In this document: positions 8,315 to 15,734 of the stretch, piece after piece | Layout of the letters: every line of letters begins with the position of its first letter | How positions within the stretch are numbered: position 1 is the first letter of the stretch | Assembly (NCBI GenBank): GCA_964196325.1 | Contig: CAXMST010000088.1 | Location: forward strand, 1-41,089 | DNA from: CAXMST01 sp964196325 | GTDB taxonomy: Bacteria; Actinomycetota; Thermoleophilia; Solirubrobacterales; 70-9 | Direction: 5' to 3' | Length of the DNA stretch: 41,089 bases | Translations under genes and position numbers: made by a program | The notes under the pieces: generated by a model | The model's input: only the letters and a program-made list of their open reading frames with translations | Told to the model about the DNA's origin: nothing | Database searches by the model: none

Positions 8315-8745
8315 TGGACGAGCTCTACCGCGACCAGATCCTCGAGCACTACAAGCGCCCGCACAACTTCGGGCGGATTGACGAGTTCGACCTCGACTAC
8401 GAGGACACGAACCCGCTCTGCGGTGACGAGCAGCACGTCTACATCAGGCTCGATGAAAGCGACCGGGTCAGCGAGGTCAGCTTCGAGGGTCAGGGCTGCG
8501 CGATCTCGACCGCTGCCACCTCGCTGCTCAGCGACGAGCTGCTCGGGTTGAGCCGCGAGGAGTTGCTGCACATCCCCAAGCAGGAGGTCCTCGACCTACT
8601 CGGGATCGAGATCTCAGCCACGCGCATGAAGTGCGCGATGCTGGGGCTCAAGGTGATCAAGTCGGCGGCGCTCGGGAAGCCCGCCGACTGGGAGCAGGAG
8701 GGCGAGCAAGGCGACCCCTCCGAGGTCTCCCCGAGCGGCGTCTGA
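8314..8745 (+). CDS. sufU: SufU/IscU-fold sulfur acceptor or scaffold
   Basis: A 143-residue IscU-fold protein with the conserved ligands Cys36 and Asp38 (NPLCGD), Cys62 (GQGCAIS) and Cys107 (RMKCAML). In SUF systems of Gram-positives SufU binds zinc and accepts persulfide sulfur from SufS. From memory, the Bacillus SufU has about 62 residues from the second to the third Cys; here it is 45, nearly the IscU spacing, so the insertion typical of SufU appears to be missing. The RMKC motif and gene order still favour SufU. The C-terminal 20 residues are acidic and disordered-looking. Confidence 0.9.
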   Translation: MDELYRDQILEHYKRPHNFGRIDEFDLDYEDTNPLCGDEQHVYIRLDESDRVSEVSFEGQGCAISTAATSLLSDELLGLSREELLHIPKQEVLDLLGIEISATRMKCAMLGLKVIKSAALGKPADWEQEGEQGDPSEVSPSGV

Positions 8746-8757
8746 AACTCTTCCGCA

Positions 8758-9723
8758 ATGGACTCAGCCGAGCAGTTGGAGGAGACCGAGCGCAGCCTTG
8801 TCTGGATCATGGGCTCGCCGCGGACCGGCAGCACCTGGCTGTTGCGCCTGCTCTGCCATCCGTGGGGAGTCGGTCGGACGCCCACCGGGATCGATCGCTC
8901 GCGGTTCCGGCCGCGCGGCGGCGACGTGGTTCCCGTCAATGAGTCCTACCTCCCCCACCATCTCGGGCCGATGCGTGAGCCGCTGCCGCTGCCAGAGCCG
9001 GGCTCGCAGACGTCGCTGCTCCTGAACGACACCCGAACCGGCGACCCCGCGTATTTCTTCAGCGATGAGTACCGCGATGCCTGGCGCGAGCCGCTGCGAC
9101 GGCTGGCCCTGGAGCGGCTCGGCGCCCAGCGCCGGCGGGCCGGGATCGAGCATGAGCTGTCGGATCCGCTCGTCCTGATCAAGGAGCCGAACGGCTCCCA
9201 TGCCGCCGATCTCGTCGCCGATCTGCTCCCGGCCTCACGGCTGATCTTTCTCTTGCGGGACGGCCGCGATGTGGTGGATTCGATGATCGACGCGGACTCC
9301 GAAGGCGGCTGGAGGACGCGAACCGAAGGGGTTACCCCGCTGCGTAGCCCCGAGCAGCGCCTGACGGCAGTGCGTCGCCAATCCCAGCTGTGGCTGATGC
9401 GGACGCTGGCAACCGAAAGGGCCCGCGCCCGGCTCGCACCGGAGAGCTCGATCGAGGTCCGCTACGAGAGCCTGCTCGCCGATGGCGAGCGGGAACTCGC
9501 GCGGCTCGACGAATGGCTCGGCCTGGATCGCACCCCGCGGCAGCTCAGAAACGCGGTCCGCTCGCAGCGCTTCGGATCGCTCCGCAATCGGCTTCGTGGC
9601 CGCCGCAAGGGCATCCGGGCGGCCTCCCCCGGCCTGTGGCGCGAGAACCTCTCCGAGCCCGAGCACGAGGCGATGGATCAGATCATCGGGCCAAAGCTGC
9701 GCGAGCTCGGCTACTCCACCTAA
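8758..9723 (+). CDS. PAPS-dependent sulfotransferase
   Basis: A 321-residue protein of the P-loop sulfotransferase family. WIMGSPRTGSTWLLR (16-30) is the 5'-phosphosulfate binding loop and FLLRDGRDVVDSM the 3'-phosphate region. Such enzymes move sulfate from PAPS to a carbohydrate or small molecule. It begins only 12 nt after sufU with no ribosome binding site, so it may be read through from the suf promoter, though it has no known link to Fe-S assembly. The acceptor cannot be inferred; the nearby glycosyltransferase hints at a glycan. It converges on the exported repeat protein gene. Confidence 0.85.
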   Translation: MDSAEQLEETERSLVWIMGSPRTGSTWLLRLLCHPWGVGRTPTGIDRSRFRPRGGDVVPVNESYLPHHLGPMREPLPLPEPGSQTSLLLNDTRTGDPAYFFSDEYRDAWREPLRRLALERLGAQRRRAGIEHELSDPLVLIKEPNGSHAADLVADLLPASRLIFLLRDGRDVVDSMIDADSEGGWRTRTEGVTPLRSPEQRLTAVRRQSQLWLMRTLATERARARLAPESSIEVRYESLLADGERELARLDEWLGLDRTPRQLRNAVRSQRFGSLRNRLRGRRKGIRAASPGLWRENLSEPEHEAMDQIIGPKLRELGYST

Positions 9724-9806
9724 GCGCGGCCCCCTGCACCGCCTGGAGTGTGACTCTCTCGAGCGAGTGGTCCAGCCGGCTGTCGCGGCGCCGGGGGCCA
9801 GCCCGG

Positions 9807-10445
9807 CTAGTTGAAGAGCACGTAGAACCCCGTGTCCTGGGGGTCATCGTTGAGGTCGACAATGTTGACTTCCGCGTCCTGGAACCCAACTGGGCAACCC
9901 GATGCACCAGGTGCAAAGACCTTCGCGATCCGCGTGGGCCCAGTCTCCGCCGACGCAACGGCGACCTGAGCCTCGAAGCTGAGATCGAAGCAGTACACCC
10001 CCACAGCGGGGTGATTCGTGCCCACGACACCCCTTTGCTCGGTGGCGTTGACAAAGCCGTTCGCCGCCACCAACGCGTAGCCGGGGACGCCCTTGGCCGC
10101 GTCGGCGATCTTCGCCGAGGTCACAGCGCCGTCGGCAAGCTTCCCGGATCCGACCGCACGGCCGGCGATCTTGGCTCGGTCGACCGCACCGTCCGCGATC
10201 TTCGCTCCGTCGACCACCCCGTCTCCGATCTGCGACCCGTCGACCGGAAAGTTCCTCTTGTCCTGCTTACGGTCCTGCTTCTTCGCCTGCTGCTTGGCGA
10301 GCTGTTTGACCTGTTTCTTGCCCTTGTTGCTCAGCTTCGACGTCGTCGCGACCTCAGCAATCGCCGAGCCGCCCACCGCCGCGACCAGGGCGACGATCGC
10401 GACCAGGATCGCGGGCGAGGGCCGCAAGCGCTTGGTCCGGTTCAT
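9807..10445 (-). CDS. exported protein with AKIADGAV-type decapeptide repeats
   Basis: A 212-residue protein. MNRTKRLRPSPAILVAIVAL is followed by a hydrophobic signal segment to about residue 30, then a Lys/Gln-rich segment (KKQVKQLAKQQAKKQ) and about five imperfect ten-residue repeats of the form DGAVxxAKIA (about 69-122). The C-terminal 90 residues look like a globular beta domain with two cysteines. This layout is common and abundant in Thermoleophilia genomes, as far as I recall, and is one of the taxonomic clues. Function is unknown; a surface or fibre-forming protein is a guess. GAGGAG precedes the ATG. It lies 15 nt after the glycosyltransferase and is probably cotranscribed with it. 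Confidence 0.8.
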   Translation of the reverse strand: MNRTKRLRPSPAILVAIVALVAAVGGSAIAEVATTSKLSNKGKKQVKQLAKQQAKKQDRKQDKRNFPVDGSQIGDGVVDGAKIADGAVDRAKIAGRAVGSGKLADGAVTSAKIADAAKGVPGYALVAANGFVNATEQRGVVGTNHPAVGVYCFDLSFEAQVAVASAETGPTRIAKVFAPGASGCPVGFQDAEVNIVDLNDDPQDTGFYVLFN

Positions 10446-10460
10446 CCCGATCTCCTCTGC

Positions 10461-11972
10461 TCATGGCCGAGGTTGGCCCGGAGGCCGATCCCCCCGCCGG
10501 TTTCCGATGCTTAGGAGCGAAACGTTACTCCGGCGGACCCGGCGGCGAGCGCGGCGCCGCCAGAGAATCGCCGCGGCCAGCGCCCGCTCCCGTCCCAGGG
10601 TCTCGTCGCGGCCCAGCACGGGGCGGAGCGAGCGCAGAGCCAGCCACGGTAGGCCGAGGATCCGGGAGTCGGCCGCGACGAAGCGCTCGATCTGCCGGCG
10701 GCGCCGCCGATCGAGGCGAGCGCCAAGCCGCAGGGCCACGATCCGGGCGAACTGCACCGCCTGCAGGTAGCTGTCGCGGTAGATCGTTCCGAGGTCGGGT
10801 CCCGGCCCGCCCGCGGCGGCCGGACCGGCGGCAGCGGACTGCGACCGGCGACCGTCACGCGTATCCCTCATTGCGCGCAGGGCCTCGGCGTGGCCGGTGC
10901 CGGCGGTGACCGAGTCGCGGTGCCTGACGCGGTCGTAGGTCGGCTCGTCGAGATAGACGAGTCCCCCCGCAGCGAGTGCGCAGACGGCCAGCCAGTGGTC
11001 GTGGTAAGGCCGGCCAATCGGCGGCGGGAAAGGCAGCGCCACGTCGAGCAGCTCGCGCCGAGCCAGCGAAGCCGCGCCGGTCACGGTATTGGCGACCAGC
11101 AGGGAGGTGAGGTCGTCGTTGCGGTTGCCGCGCAGGATCCAGTAGGTATCTGAGATCAGGTCGCCATGCTCATCGACGATTCGCATGTCGCTGTAGGCGA
11201 GTTGGGTAGCTGGGTTCCGGCACAACTCCTGGCGCAGGGACGCCAGCTTGCGCGCGTACCAGACGTCATCCTGGTCGGCCAGCGCCACGAAGGACGCCTC
11301 TGGCGGCGTCATCCGCAGCGCCCGCTCGAAGTTTCTGTAGAAGCCCAGCCTGCCCTCAGAGCGGGAGACGACGAAGCGCTCGTCGTCGCCAGTCAACTCC
11401 AGGAGGTCGGCGTAGGCCCCCGGCGAGGAAGCGTCATCGCTGATCACGCAGACCCAGTTGCGCCAGCTCTGAGCGCGGATCGAGTCGAGTTGCGTGGCGA
11501 GCCGCTCGCGATCGGGTTCATGAGTTGCCATGCAGATCGCGATCAGGGCAACCCCGTCACCGACGACCACAGAGGGAGGAGGCGGGGCGAACGCCAGATC
11601 GGCGGAAGCCAGGCGCAGCGACCCCAGTCGCGCCTGAGCCGGAGAGCCGTCCACGCGCCCGTGCAGGACAAGCGCGGCGCTGGGGGCCCGCTGGACCATC
11701 CCGGACGGGATCTGAGCCAGAGCTGACCAGCGCATCGGCCTCGGACCGGAGGCGACTCCCCCGCCCCGCTGGTCATGATCGCCGACCGCCACGTCGACCG
11801 CGAAGCGGCGGTCAGCGACGGCGAGGAGCAGCGAATCCGCCTCGACGGCAGGGTCGCACGTCCCCTCCAGGTGGAGCACCGTGCCCGCACCTACCTCGAG
11901 CGGATCCGGGGGCGCGATGGTCAGCGCCGCATCGAGCGAAGGGCTCTCGGCTGGTCCGGCTGCGGCACCCAT
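10461..11972 (-). CDS. GT2 family glycosyltransferase
   Basis: About 503 residues. The first ~145 residues are not recognised (beta-rich, Ala/Val-rich). A GT-A domain follows: AICMATHEPD is the first strand, ISDDASS the nucleotide-sugar DDxS motif and ALADQDDVWYARKL the DxD-like metal site. It resembles rhamnosyl- or galactosyl-transferases that act on surface glycans. The C-terminal ~110 residues are Arg-rich. ATG 11972 is preferred because TAATGT ends 10 nt upstream; GTG 11984 is the alternative. It runs into the exported repeat protein gene, so the pair may make and decorate a surface structure. Confidence 0.85.
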   Translation of the reverse strand: MGAAAGPAESPSLDAALTIAPPDPLEVGAGTVLHLEGTCDPAVEADSLLLAVADRRFAVDVAVGDHDQRGGGVASGPRPMRWSALAQIPSGMVQRAPSAALVLHGRVDGSPAQARLGSLRLASADLAFAPPPPSVVVGDGVALIAICMATHEPDRERLATQLDSIRAQSWRNWVCVISDDASSPGAYADLLELTGDDERFVVSRSEGRLGFYRNFERALRMTPPEASFVALADQDDVWYARKLASLRQELCRNPATQLAYSDMRIVDEHGDLISDTYWILRGNRNDDLTSLLVANTVTGAASLARRELLDVALPFPPPIGRPYHDHWLAVCALAAGGLVYLDEPTYDRVRHRDSVTAGTGHAEALRAMRDTRDGRRSQSAAAGPAAAGGPGPDLGTIYRDSYLQAVQFARIVALRLGARLDRRRRRQIERFVAADSRILGLPWLALRSLRPVLGRDETLGRERALAAAILWRRRARRRVRRSNVSLLSIGNRRGDRPPGQPRP

Positions 11973-12033
11973 GGCCGTCGGCACATTAGGGCGTCGCAGG
12001 CGTCACACGACTGAGGTGGCCGTCAGCGACAGC

Positions 12034-12048
12034 TATCCTCGGCATCGG
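12034..12048 (+). promoter_or_regulatory. candidate -10 for the small membrane protein gene
   Basis: TATCCT at 12034-12039 is 9 nt before ATG 12049. It supports that start over GTG 12016 and over longer readings that overlap the divergent glycosyltransferase gene. Confidence 0.4.
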
Positions 12049-12468
12049 ATGCAGGCGGTAAGGGTCATCGGCGCGGGAATCTCGACCCTGGCGACACGGG
12101 TCGCGATGCTCCTCGTCGGGCTATTGATCGGGATCGGGGTCCCGGCTCTGTGGATCTGGGTTGGCGCGCACGTCCAGGAATCCACAGCCCCGTCCTGGGC
12201 GGCACTGGCAGTCGTTCATGTGGGGGTGATCTTCACGTTCCTGCTGATCGCCTCGTTCTTCAGCTTCTACATCGCACGCTCGCAGGCGAAGGGAAACGGC
12301 AGGGCCGACTGGATGCGCGGCATGAGCGAGGAGCGCCGCGTCGATTCGATCACCGACATCCACCCGCTGGAGCTGATCATCTTTCTCGCGGTCTTCATCG
12401 ACATCGTCGCCTTCATCGTCTGGTTCTTCGCCTTCGGCGACCCGGGCACCCCGGTTGGCCAGGGCTGA
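12049..12468 (+). CDS. three-helix membrane protein, unknown function
   Basis: 139 residues with three hydrophobic helices at about 6-33, 44-66 and 101-124 and a charged cytoplasmic loop (RSQAKGNGRADWMRGMSEERR) between the second and third. The family is not recognised. It is divergent from the glycosyltransferase and ends 10 nt from the convergent csoR stop. A longer in-frame reading from 11881 exists but overlaps the start of the glycosyltransferase gene and lacks membrane-protein character, so it was not used. Confidence 0.65.
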   Translation: MQAVRVIGAGISTLATRVAMLLVGLLIGIGVPALWIWVGAHVQESTAPSWAALAVVHVGVIFTFLLIASFFSFYIARSQAKGNGRADWMRGMSEERRVDSITDIHPLELIIFLAVFIDIVAFIVWFFAFGDPGTPVGQG

Positions 12469-12478
12469 GCGGGGCCGC

Positions 12479-12763
12479 TCAGCGGCGTGAGACGAGCCGG
12501 TCGACGGCGCGGACCAACTCCTCAGCGCGCTCAGCCCGTAGACCGCCCGGCGCCCCGATCACGCACTCACGGGTGTGGTCCGAGACGAGCTCGATCGCGA
12601 CCCGATCGAGGGCCCCCTGGATCGCGCTGATCTGGGTCAGCACGTCGATGCAATAGCGCTCCTCGGTGACCATCCGCTCGATCCCCCTGACCTGGCCCTC
12701 GACCCGGCGCAGTCGGGCCATCAGCTGCTCCTTGTCGGGCGCGTATCCCGGTTGCTCGTCCAT
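12479..12763 (-). CDS. csoR: CsoR, copper-sensing repressor
   Basis: A 94-residue all-helical CsoR/RcnR family protein. The Cu(I) ligand set is complete: Cys38 (ERYCIDVL), His63 and Cys67 (SDHTRECV), the X-Y-Z pattern Cys-His-Cys known from Mycobacterium CsoR. Apo-CsoR binds the operator and Cu(I) releases it. It is divergent from copA with a shared palindromic operator between the two start codons, so it should repress both itself and copA. A longer in-frame reading exists upstream to 13417 on this strand but runs antisense through copA and was rejected. Confidence 0.95.
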   Translation of the reverse strand: MDEQPGYAPDKEQLMARLRRVEGQVRGIERMVTEERYCIDVLTQISAIQGALDRVAIELVSDHTRECVIGAPGGLRAERAEELVRAVDRLVSRR

Positions 12764-12764
12764 G

Positions 12765-12799
12765 CTGGCAGTATACCCCCTTGGGGTATAGTAAGGGGG
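12765..12799. promoter_or_regulatory. CsoR operator with divergent leaderless promoters for csoR and copA
   Basis: TATACCCC (12772-12779), a 3-nt spacer and GGGGTATA (12783-12790) form a perfect 8-bp inverted repeat, the G-tract type of CsoR site. For copA, CTGGCA (12765-12770), a 16-bp spacer and -10 TATAGT (12787-12792) put transcription start near ATG 12800. For csoR, TATACT (12775-12770, minus) is 6 nt from ATG 12763. Both -10s overlap the palindrome, so one repressor dimer-of-dimers would block both. Confidence 0.85.
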
Positions 12800-15415
12800 A
12801 TGGCTGAACTGCTCGTGTCCCTCGGCGGCCTTGCGGCAATCGCCGGGCTCGCCTGGTTTTTCTTCGCCAGCCGCAAGGCGGTGAGCACTGTGGTTGCAGG
12901 GAGGCTCCAGGAGGTCGAGGTCACGGTCAAAGGCGGGTATTCGCCGAACCTGATCAGAGTCCGCGAAGGGGTGCCCCTGCGGATCAACTTCGACCGCCAG
13001 GAGAGCGGTGAGTGCACCGCGCGGGTCCTGTTCCCCGACTTCGAGACCAGCGCAGCGCTCCCCGCCTTCGAGCGGACCAGCGTCGAGCTGCTCCCCGATC
13101 AGGCCGGCGAGTTCGAGTTCGCCTGCGGGATGAACATGGTCCACGGGACTCTGTTGGTCGAGCCGGACCAGGGCGGGACCAACGGCGTCCCCGGCTCCCC
13201 GCAGGTGCCCGCCGCGGACGGCCCGGGCGCAGACGCCGATGATCCGGGCGAGCCCGGCGCCGCCGATCAGACCGAGGCCGCCGAGCGCGCGCAGGAGGTC
13301 CGGGATCTGAGCCGGCGCGTCGCCCTCGCGGCGATCCTGACGGCGCCGGTCCTGTTCGCGTCGATGGCGACCGAGCTCTTCGACGCCACCTGGATCCCTT
13401 CGCTGCTGACCAACCACTGGCTACAGCTGGCGCTGATCGCCCCGGTCGTGTTCGTGATCGGCTGGCCCATTCACGTGACCGGCTGGCGTGCGCTTCGCAA
13501 CCGCTCGGCGGAGATGAACACCCTGATCGCGATCGGGACCACGGCCGCCTTCGCCTACAGCCTCCTGGTCACGGTCGCGCCGGGGCTGCTGCCGCAGGAC
13601 CTGCGCGAGGTCTACTACGAGACCGCCGGGGTGATCATCACCCTGATCCTGCTCGGGAGGCTGCTGGAGGCCCGAGCCCGGGCCGGCACGGGGGAGGCGA
13701 TCAGGGCGCTGGTCGGGATGCAGGCGCAAGTCGCCCGCGTCGAGCGCAACGGAGAGCAGTTCGAGATCCCGGTCGAGGAGGTCGAGCCCGGCGACGTGCT
13801 CATCGTCCGCCCAGGGGAGAAGGTCCCCGTCGACGGCGAGGTCATCTCCGGCCGCTCCGCGCTCGACGAGTCGATGATCAGCGGCGAGTCGCTCCCGGTG
13901 AGCAAGGGTGTTGGAGACGAGGTGATCGGCGCGACGATCAATCAGACCGGCTCGTTCCGGTTCCGGGCCACGGCCGTCGGTCGCGACACGATGCTGGCCC
14001 AGATCGTGCGCCTGGTCGAGCAGGCGCAGGGCTCGAAAGCACCGATCCAACGAGTCGCCGACAGGGTCTCCAGCTACTTCGTGCCGGCCGTGATCTTCAT
14101 CGCGATCGGCGCCTTCGTGCTCTGGTTCGACTTCGGCCCCGACCCCCAGCTGACCTTCGCGCTGATCACCGCGATCTCGGTCTTGATCATCGCCTGCCCC
14201 TGCGCGCTCGGGCTGGCAACGCCGCTGTCGGTGATGGTCGGGACCGGAAACGGGGCCCAAAACGGGGTCCTGATCAAGTCCGCGGAGACGCTCGAGAACG
14301 CGCGCCGGATCGACATCGTGATCTTCGACAAGACCGGCACGATCACCGCCGGCCAGCCTTCGCTGACCGATCTGGTCGTGAGCGGCTCGGCCGGGGACGA
14401 GGCGGAGCTGCTGGCACTCGTCGCGGGCGCCGAGTCCTCCTCCGAGCACCCCCTGGCAAGCGCGATCGTCAACGCTGCGGCTGAGCGCGGAGTCGAGCTG
14501 ACCACGCCGAGCGCCTTTGACTCGATCACCGGCAAGGGGATCGAAGCCCGGGTGGCAGGCCGGGAGGTACTGGTCGGGACCCGGCGACTGCTGAGTGAGC
14601 GCGGGGTCGACGTCGGGTCGCTCGAGGCCGAGGCGGCCCGGCTCGAGGCTCAGGGCAAGACGGCGATGCTGGTCGCCGTCGACGGCAGCTCGGCCGGCGT
14701 CGTCGCCGTCGCCGACACGGCCAAGGAGGGCTCGGCAGAGGCGATTGCGGCGCTGCGCTCGCGGGGGGTCGAGGTGGCAATGATCACCGGCGACAACCAG
14801 CGCACGGCCAAGGCGATCGCTGAGCGCATGGGGATCGATCGCGTGGTCGCCGAAGTCCTGCCCGCCGAGAAGGCCGCAGAGGTGGAGCGCCTGCAGCGGG
14901 ACGGTCGCTCGGTCGCGATGGTGGGCGACGGCATCAACGATGCCCCGGCGCTGGCCCAGGCCAACGTCGGCATCGCGATCGGGACAGGTACCGACGTGGC
15001 GATCGAGGCCGCCGACGTCACCCTGGTCTCGGGACAGTTGCGTGGGGTCGTCGACGCGCTCGACCTCTCGGCCGCAACGATGGGCAACATCCGCCAGAAC
15101 CTGGTCTTCGCCTTTGGCTACAACGCGATCGGGATTCCGATCGCCGCCGGGATTCTGTACCCCGTCTTCGAGCTGCAGCTGAGCCCGATGATCGCGGCAG
15201 CTGCGATGGCCTTGAGCTCGCTGTCGGTGGTCGCCAACGCGAACCGACTGCGCTCCTGGCGGCGGCCGCAGATCGGCTCCGGAGGCTCCGGGCGGACTGG
15301 CCCGACCCTCAGGGAGCCGGACCAGCGACCCGCTGAACGCCTCCCACCCAGCCCGGTCAGAGGGCAGCGACCAGCGGGACCGCTAAAATCCGACCAACCA
15401 GCTAGGAATTCATGA
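12800..15415 (+). CDS. copA: Cu(I)-exporting P1B-type ATPase with N-terminal cupredoxin domain
   Basis: 871 residues. A helix at about 4-23 is followed by a cupredoxin-like domain (about 38-121) with candidate metal ligands Cys72, Cys109, Met111, Met113 and His115 (CGMNMVHG). There is no CxxC heavy-metal-associated domain. An acidic linker (122-168) leads to the P1B core: SGES in the actuator domain (361-364), CPC 466-468 in the transport helix, DKTGT with phospho-Asp510, HP 550-551, GDGINDAP 709-716, and the last-helix ALSSLSVVANANRLR. CPC plus the last-helix Met-Ser-Ser type motif indicates Cu(I) export. ATG 12800 is fixed by the CsoR promoter. About 50 Pro/Arg-rich residues at the C-terminus (822-871) look like read-through of a former spacer. 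The Rieske gene starts 3 nt after the stop. Confidence 0.93.
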   Translation: MAELLVSLGGLAAIAGLAWFFFASRKAVSTVVAGRLQEVEVTVKGGYSPNLIRVREGVPLRINFDRQESGECTARVLFPDFETSAALPAFERTSVELLPDQAGEFEFACGMNMVHGTLLVEPDQGGTNGVPGSPQVPAADGPGADADDPGEPGAADQTEAAERAQEVRDLSRRVALAAILTAPVLFASMATELFDATWIPSLLTNHWLQLALIAPVVFVIGWPIHVTGWRALRNRSAEMNTLIAIGTTAAFAYSLLVTVAPGLLPQDLREVYYETAGVIITLILLGRLLEARARAGTGEAIRALVGMQAQVARVERNGEQFEIPVEEVEPGDVLIVRPGEKVPVDGEVISGRSALDESMISGESLPVSKGVGDEVIGATINQTGSFRFRATAVGRDTMLAQIVRLVEQAQGSKAPIQRVADRVSSYFVPAVIFIAIGAFVLWFDFGPDPQLTFALITAISVLIIACPCALGLATPLSVMVGTGNGAQNGVLIKSAETLENARRIDIVIFDKTGTITAGQPSLTDLVVSGSAGDEAELLALVAGAESSSEHPLASAIVNAAAERGVELTTPSAFDSITGKGIEARVAGREVLVGTRRLLSERGVDVGSLEAEAARLEAQGKTAMLVAVDGSSAGVVAVADTAKEGSAEAIAALRSRGVEVAMITGDNQRTAKAIAERMGIDRVVAEVLPAEKAAEVERLQRDGRSVAMVGDGINDAPALAQANVGIAIGTGTDVAIEAADVTLVSGQLRGVVDALDLSAATMGNIRQNLVFAFGYNAIGIPIAAGILYPVFELQLSPMIAAAAMALSSLSVVANANRLRSWRRPQIGSGGSGRTGPTLREPDQRPAERLPPSPVRGQRPAGPLKSDQPARNS

Positions 15416-15418
15416 TTG
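15384..15418 (+). promoter_or_regulatory. possible internal promoter and ribosome binding site before the Rieske gene
   Basis: TAAAAT at 15384-15389 lies inside the copA tail and matches the -10 consensus in five of six positions. AGGA (15404-15407) precedes ATG 15419 by 11 nt. No -35 was found. If active it would let Rieske-sufBD be expressed without copper induction. Confidence 0.35.
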
Positions 15419-15733
15419 ATGAGCACTCACACAGTCTGCAAGAAAGAGGAGCTGCCCCCCGGGGCGGTTCGGCTGATCGAGGTCGAGGGGATCAAGATCG
15501 GCGTCTTCAACGCCGCCGGCGAGTTCCTTGCGATCGAAGATCGCTGCTCTCACGACGATGGCCCGCTGGCCGAGGGCAGCTTCGATCCCGACGCCTGTAC
15601 GGTCGAGTGCCCGCGGCACGGATCGCTGTTCGACCTGAGCAGCGGCCGCCCCAAGACCCTGCCCGCCTTTACCCCTGTCGAGACCTTCGATGTAAGAGTC
15701 GAGGGTGGCGAGATCAAACTGGAGGTCGACTGA
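15419..15733 (+). CDS. Rieske-type [2Fe-2S] ferredoxin of the SUF cluster
   Basis: A 104-residue soluble Rieske protein. Cluster ligands are Cys43-x-His45 (DRCSHDDGPL) and Cys64-x2-His67 (ECPRHGSLFDL). It has no membrane helix, so it resembles the small ferredoxins of non-haem oxygenases, which are often found inside actinobacterial suf operons, where they may supply electrons for cluster assembly. It starts 3 nt after copA and its stop is 1 nt before sufB, so copA-Rieske-sufB-sufD may be one transcript. TTG 15416 precedes ATG 15419 in frame; ATG is preferred. Confidence 0.93.
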   Translation: MSTHTVCKKEELPPGAVRLIEVEGIKIGVFNAAGEFLAIEDRCSHDDGPLAEGSFDPDACTVECPRHGSLFDLSSGRPKTLPAFTPVETFDVRVEGGEIKLEVD

Positions 15734-15734
15734 A

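Noticed and set aside
9390..10514. 374-codon plus-strand frame
   Set aside because: It spans the sulfotransferase end and is antisense to the exported repeat protein; no family features.
12764..13417. N-terminal extension of CsoR
   Set aside because: It runs antisense through copA and the operator; the CsoR fold and promoter fit the start at 12763.
13421..14449. 342-codon minus-strand frame inside copA
   Set aside because: Low-complexity Asp/Arg/Gly shadow of a clearly real P-type ATPase.
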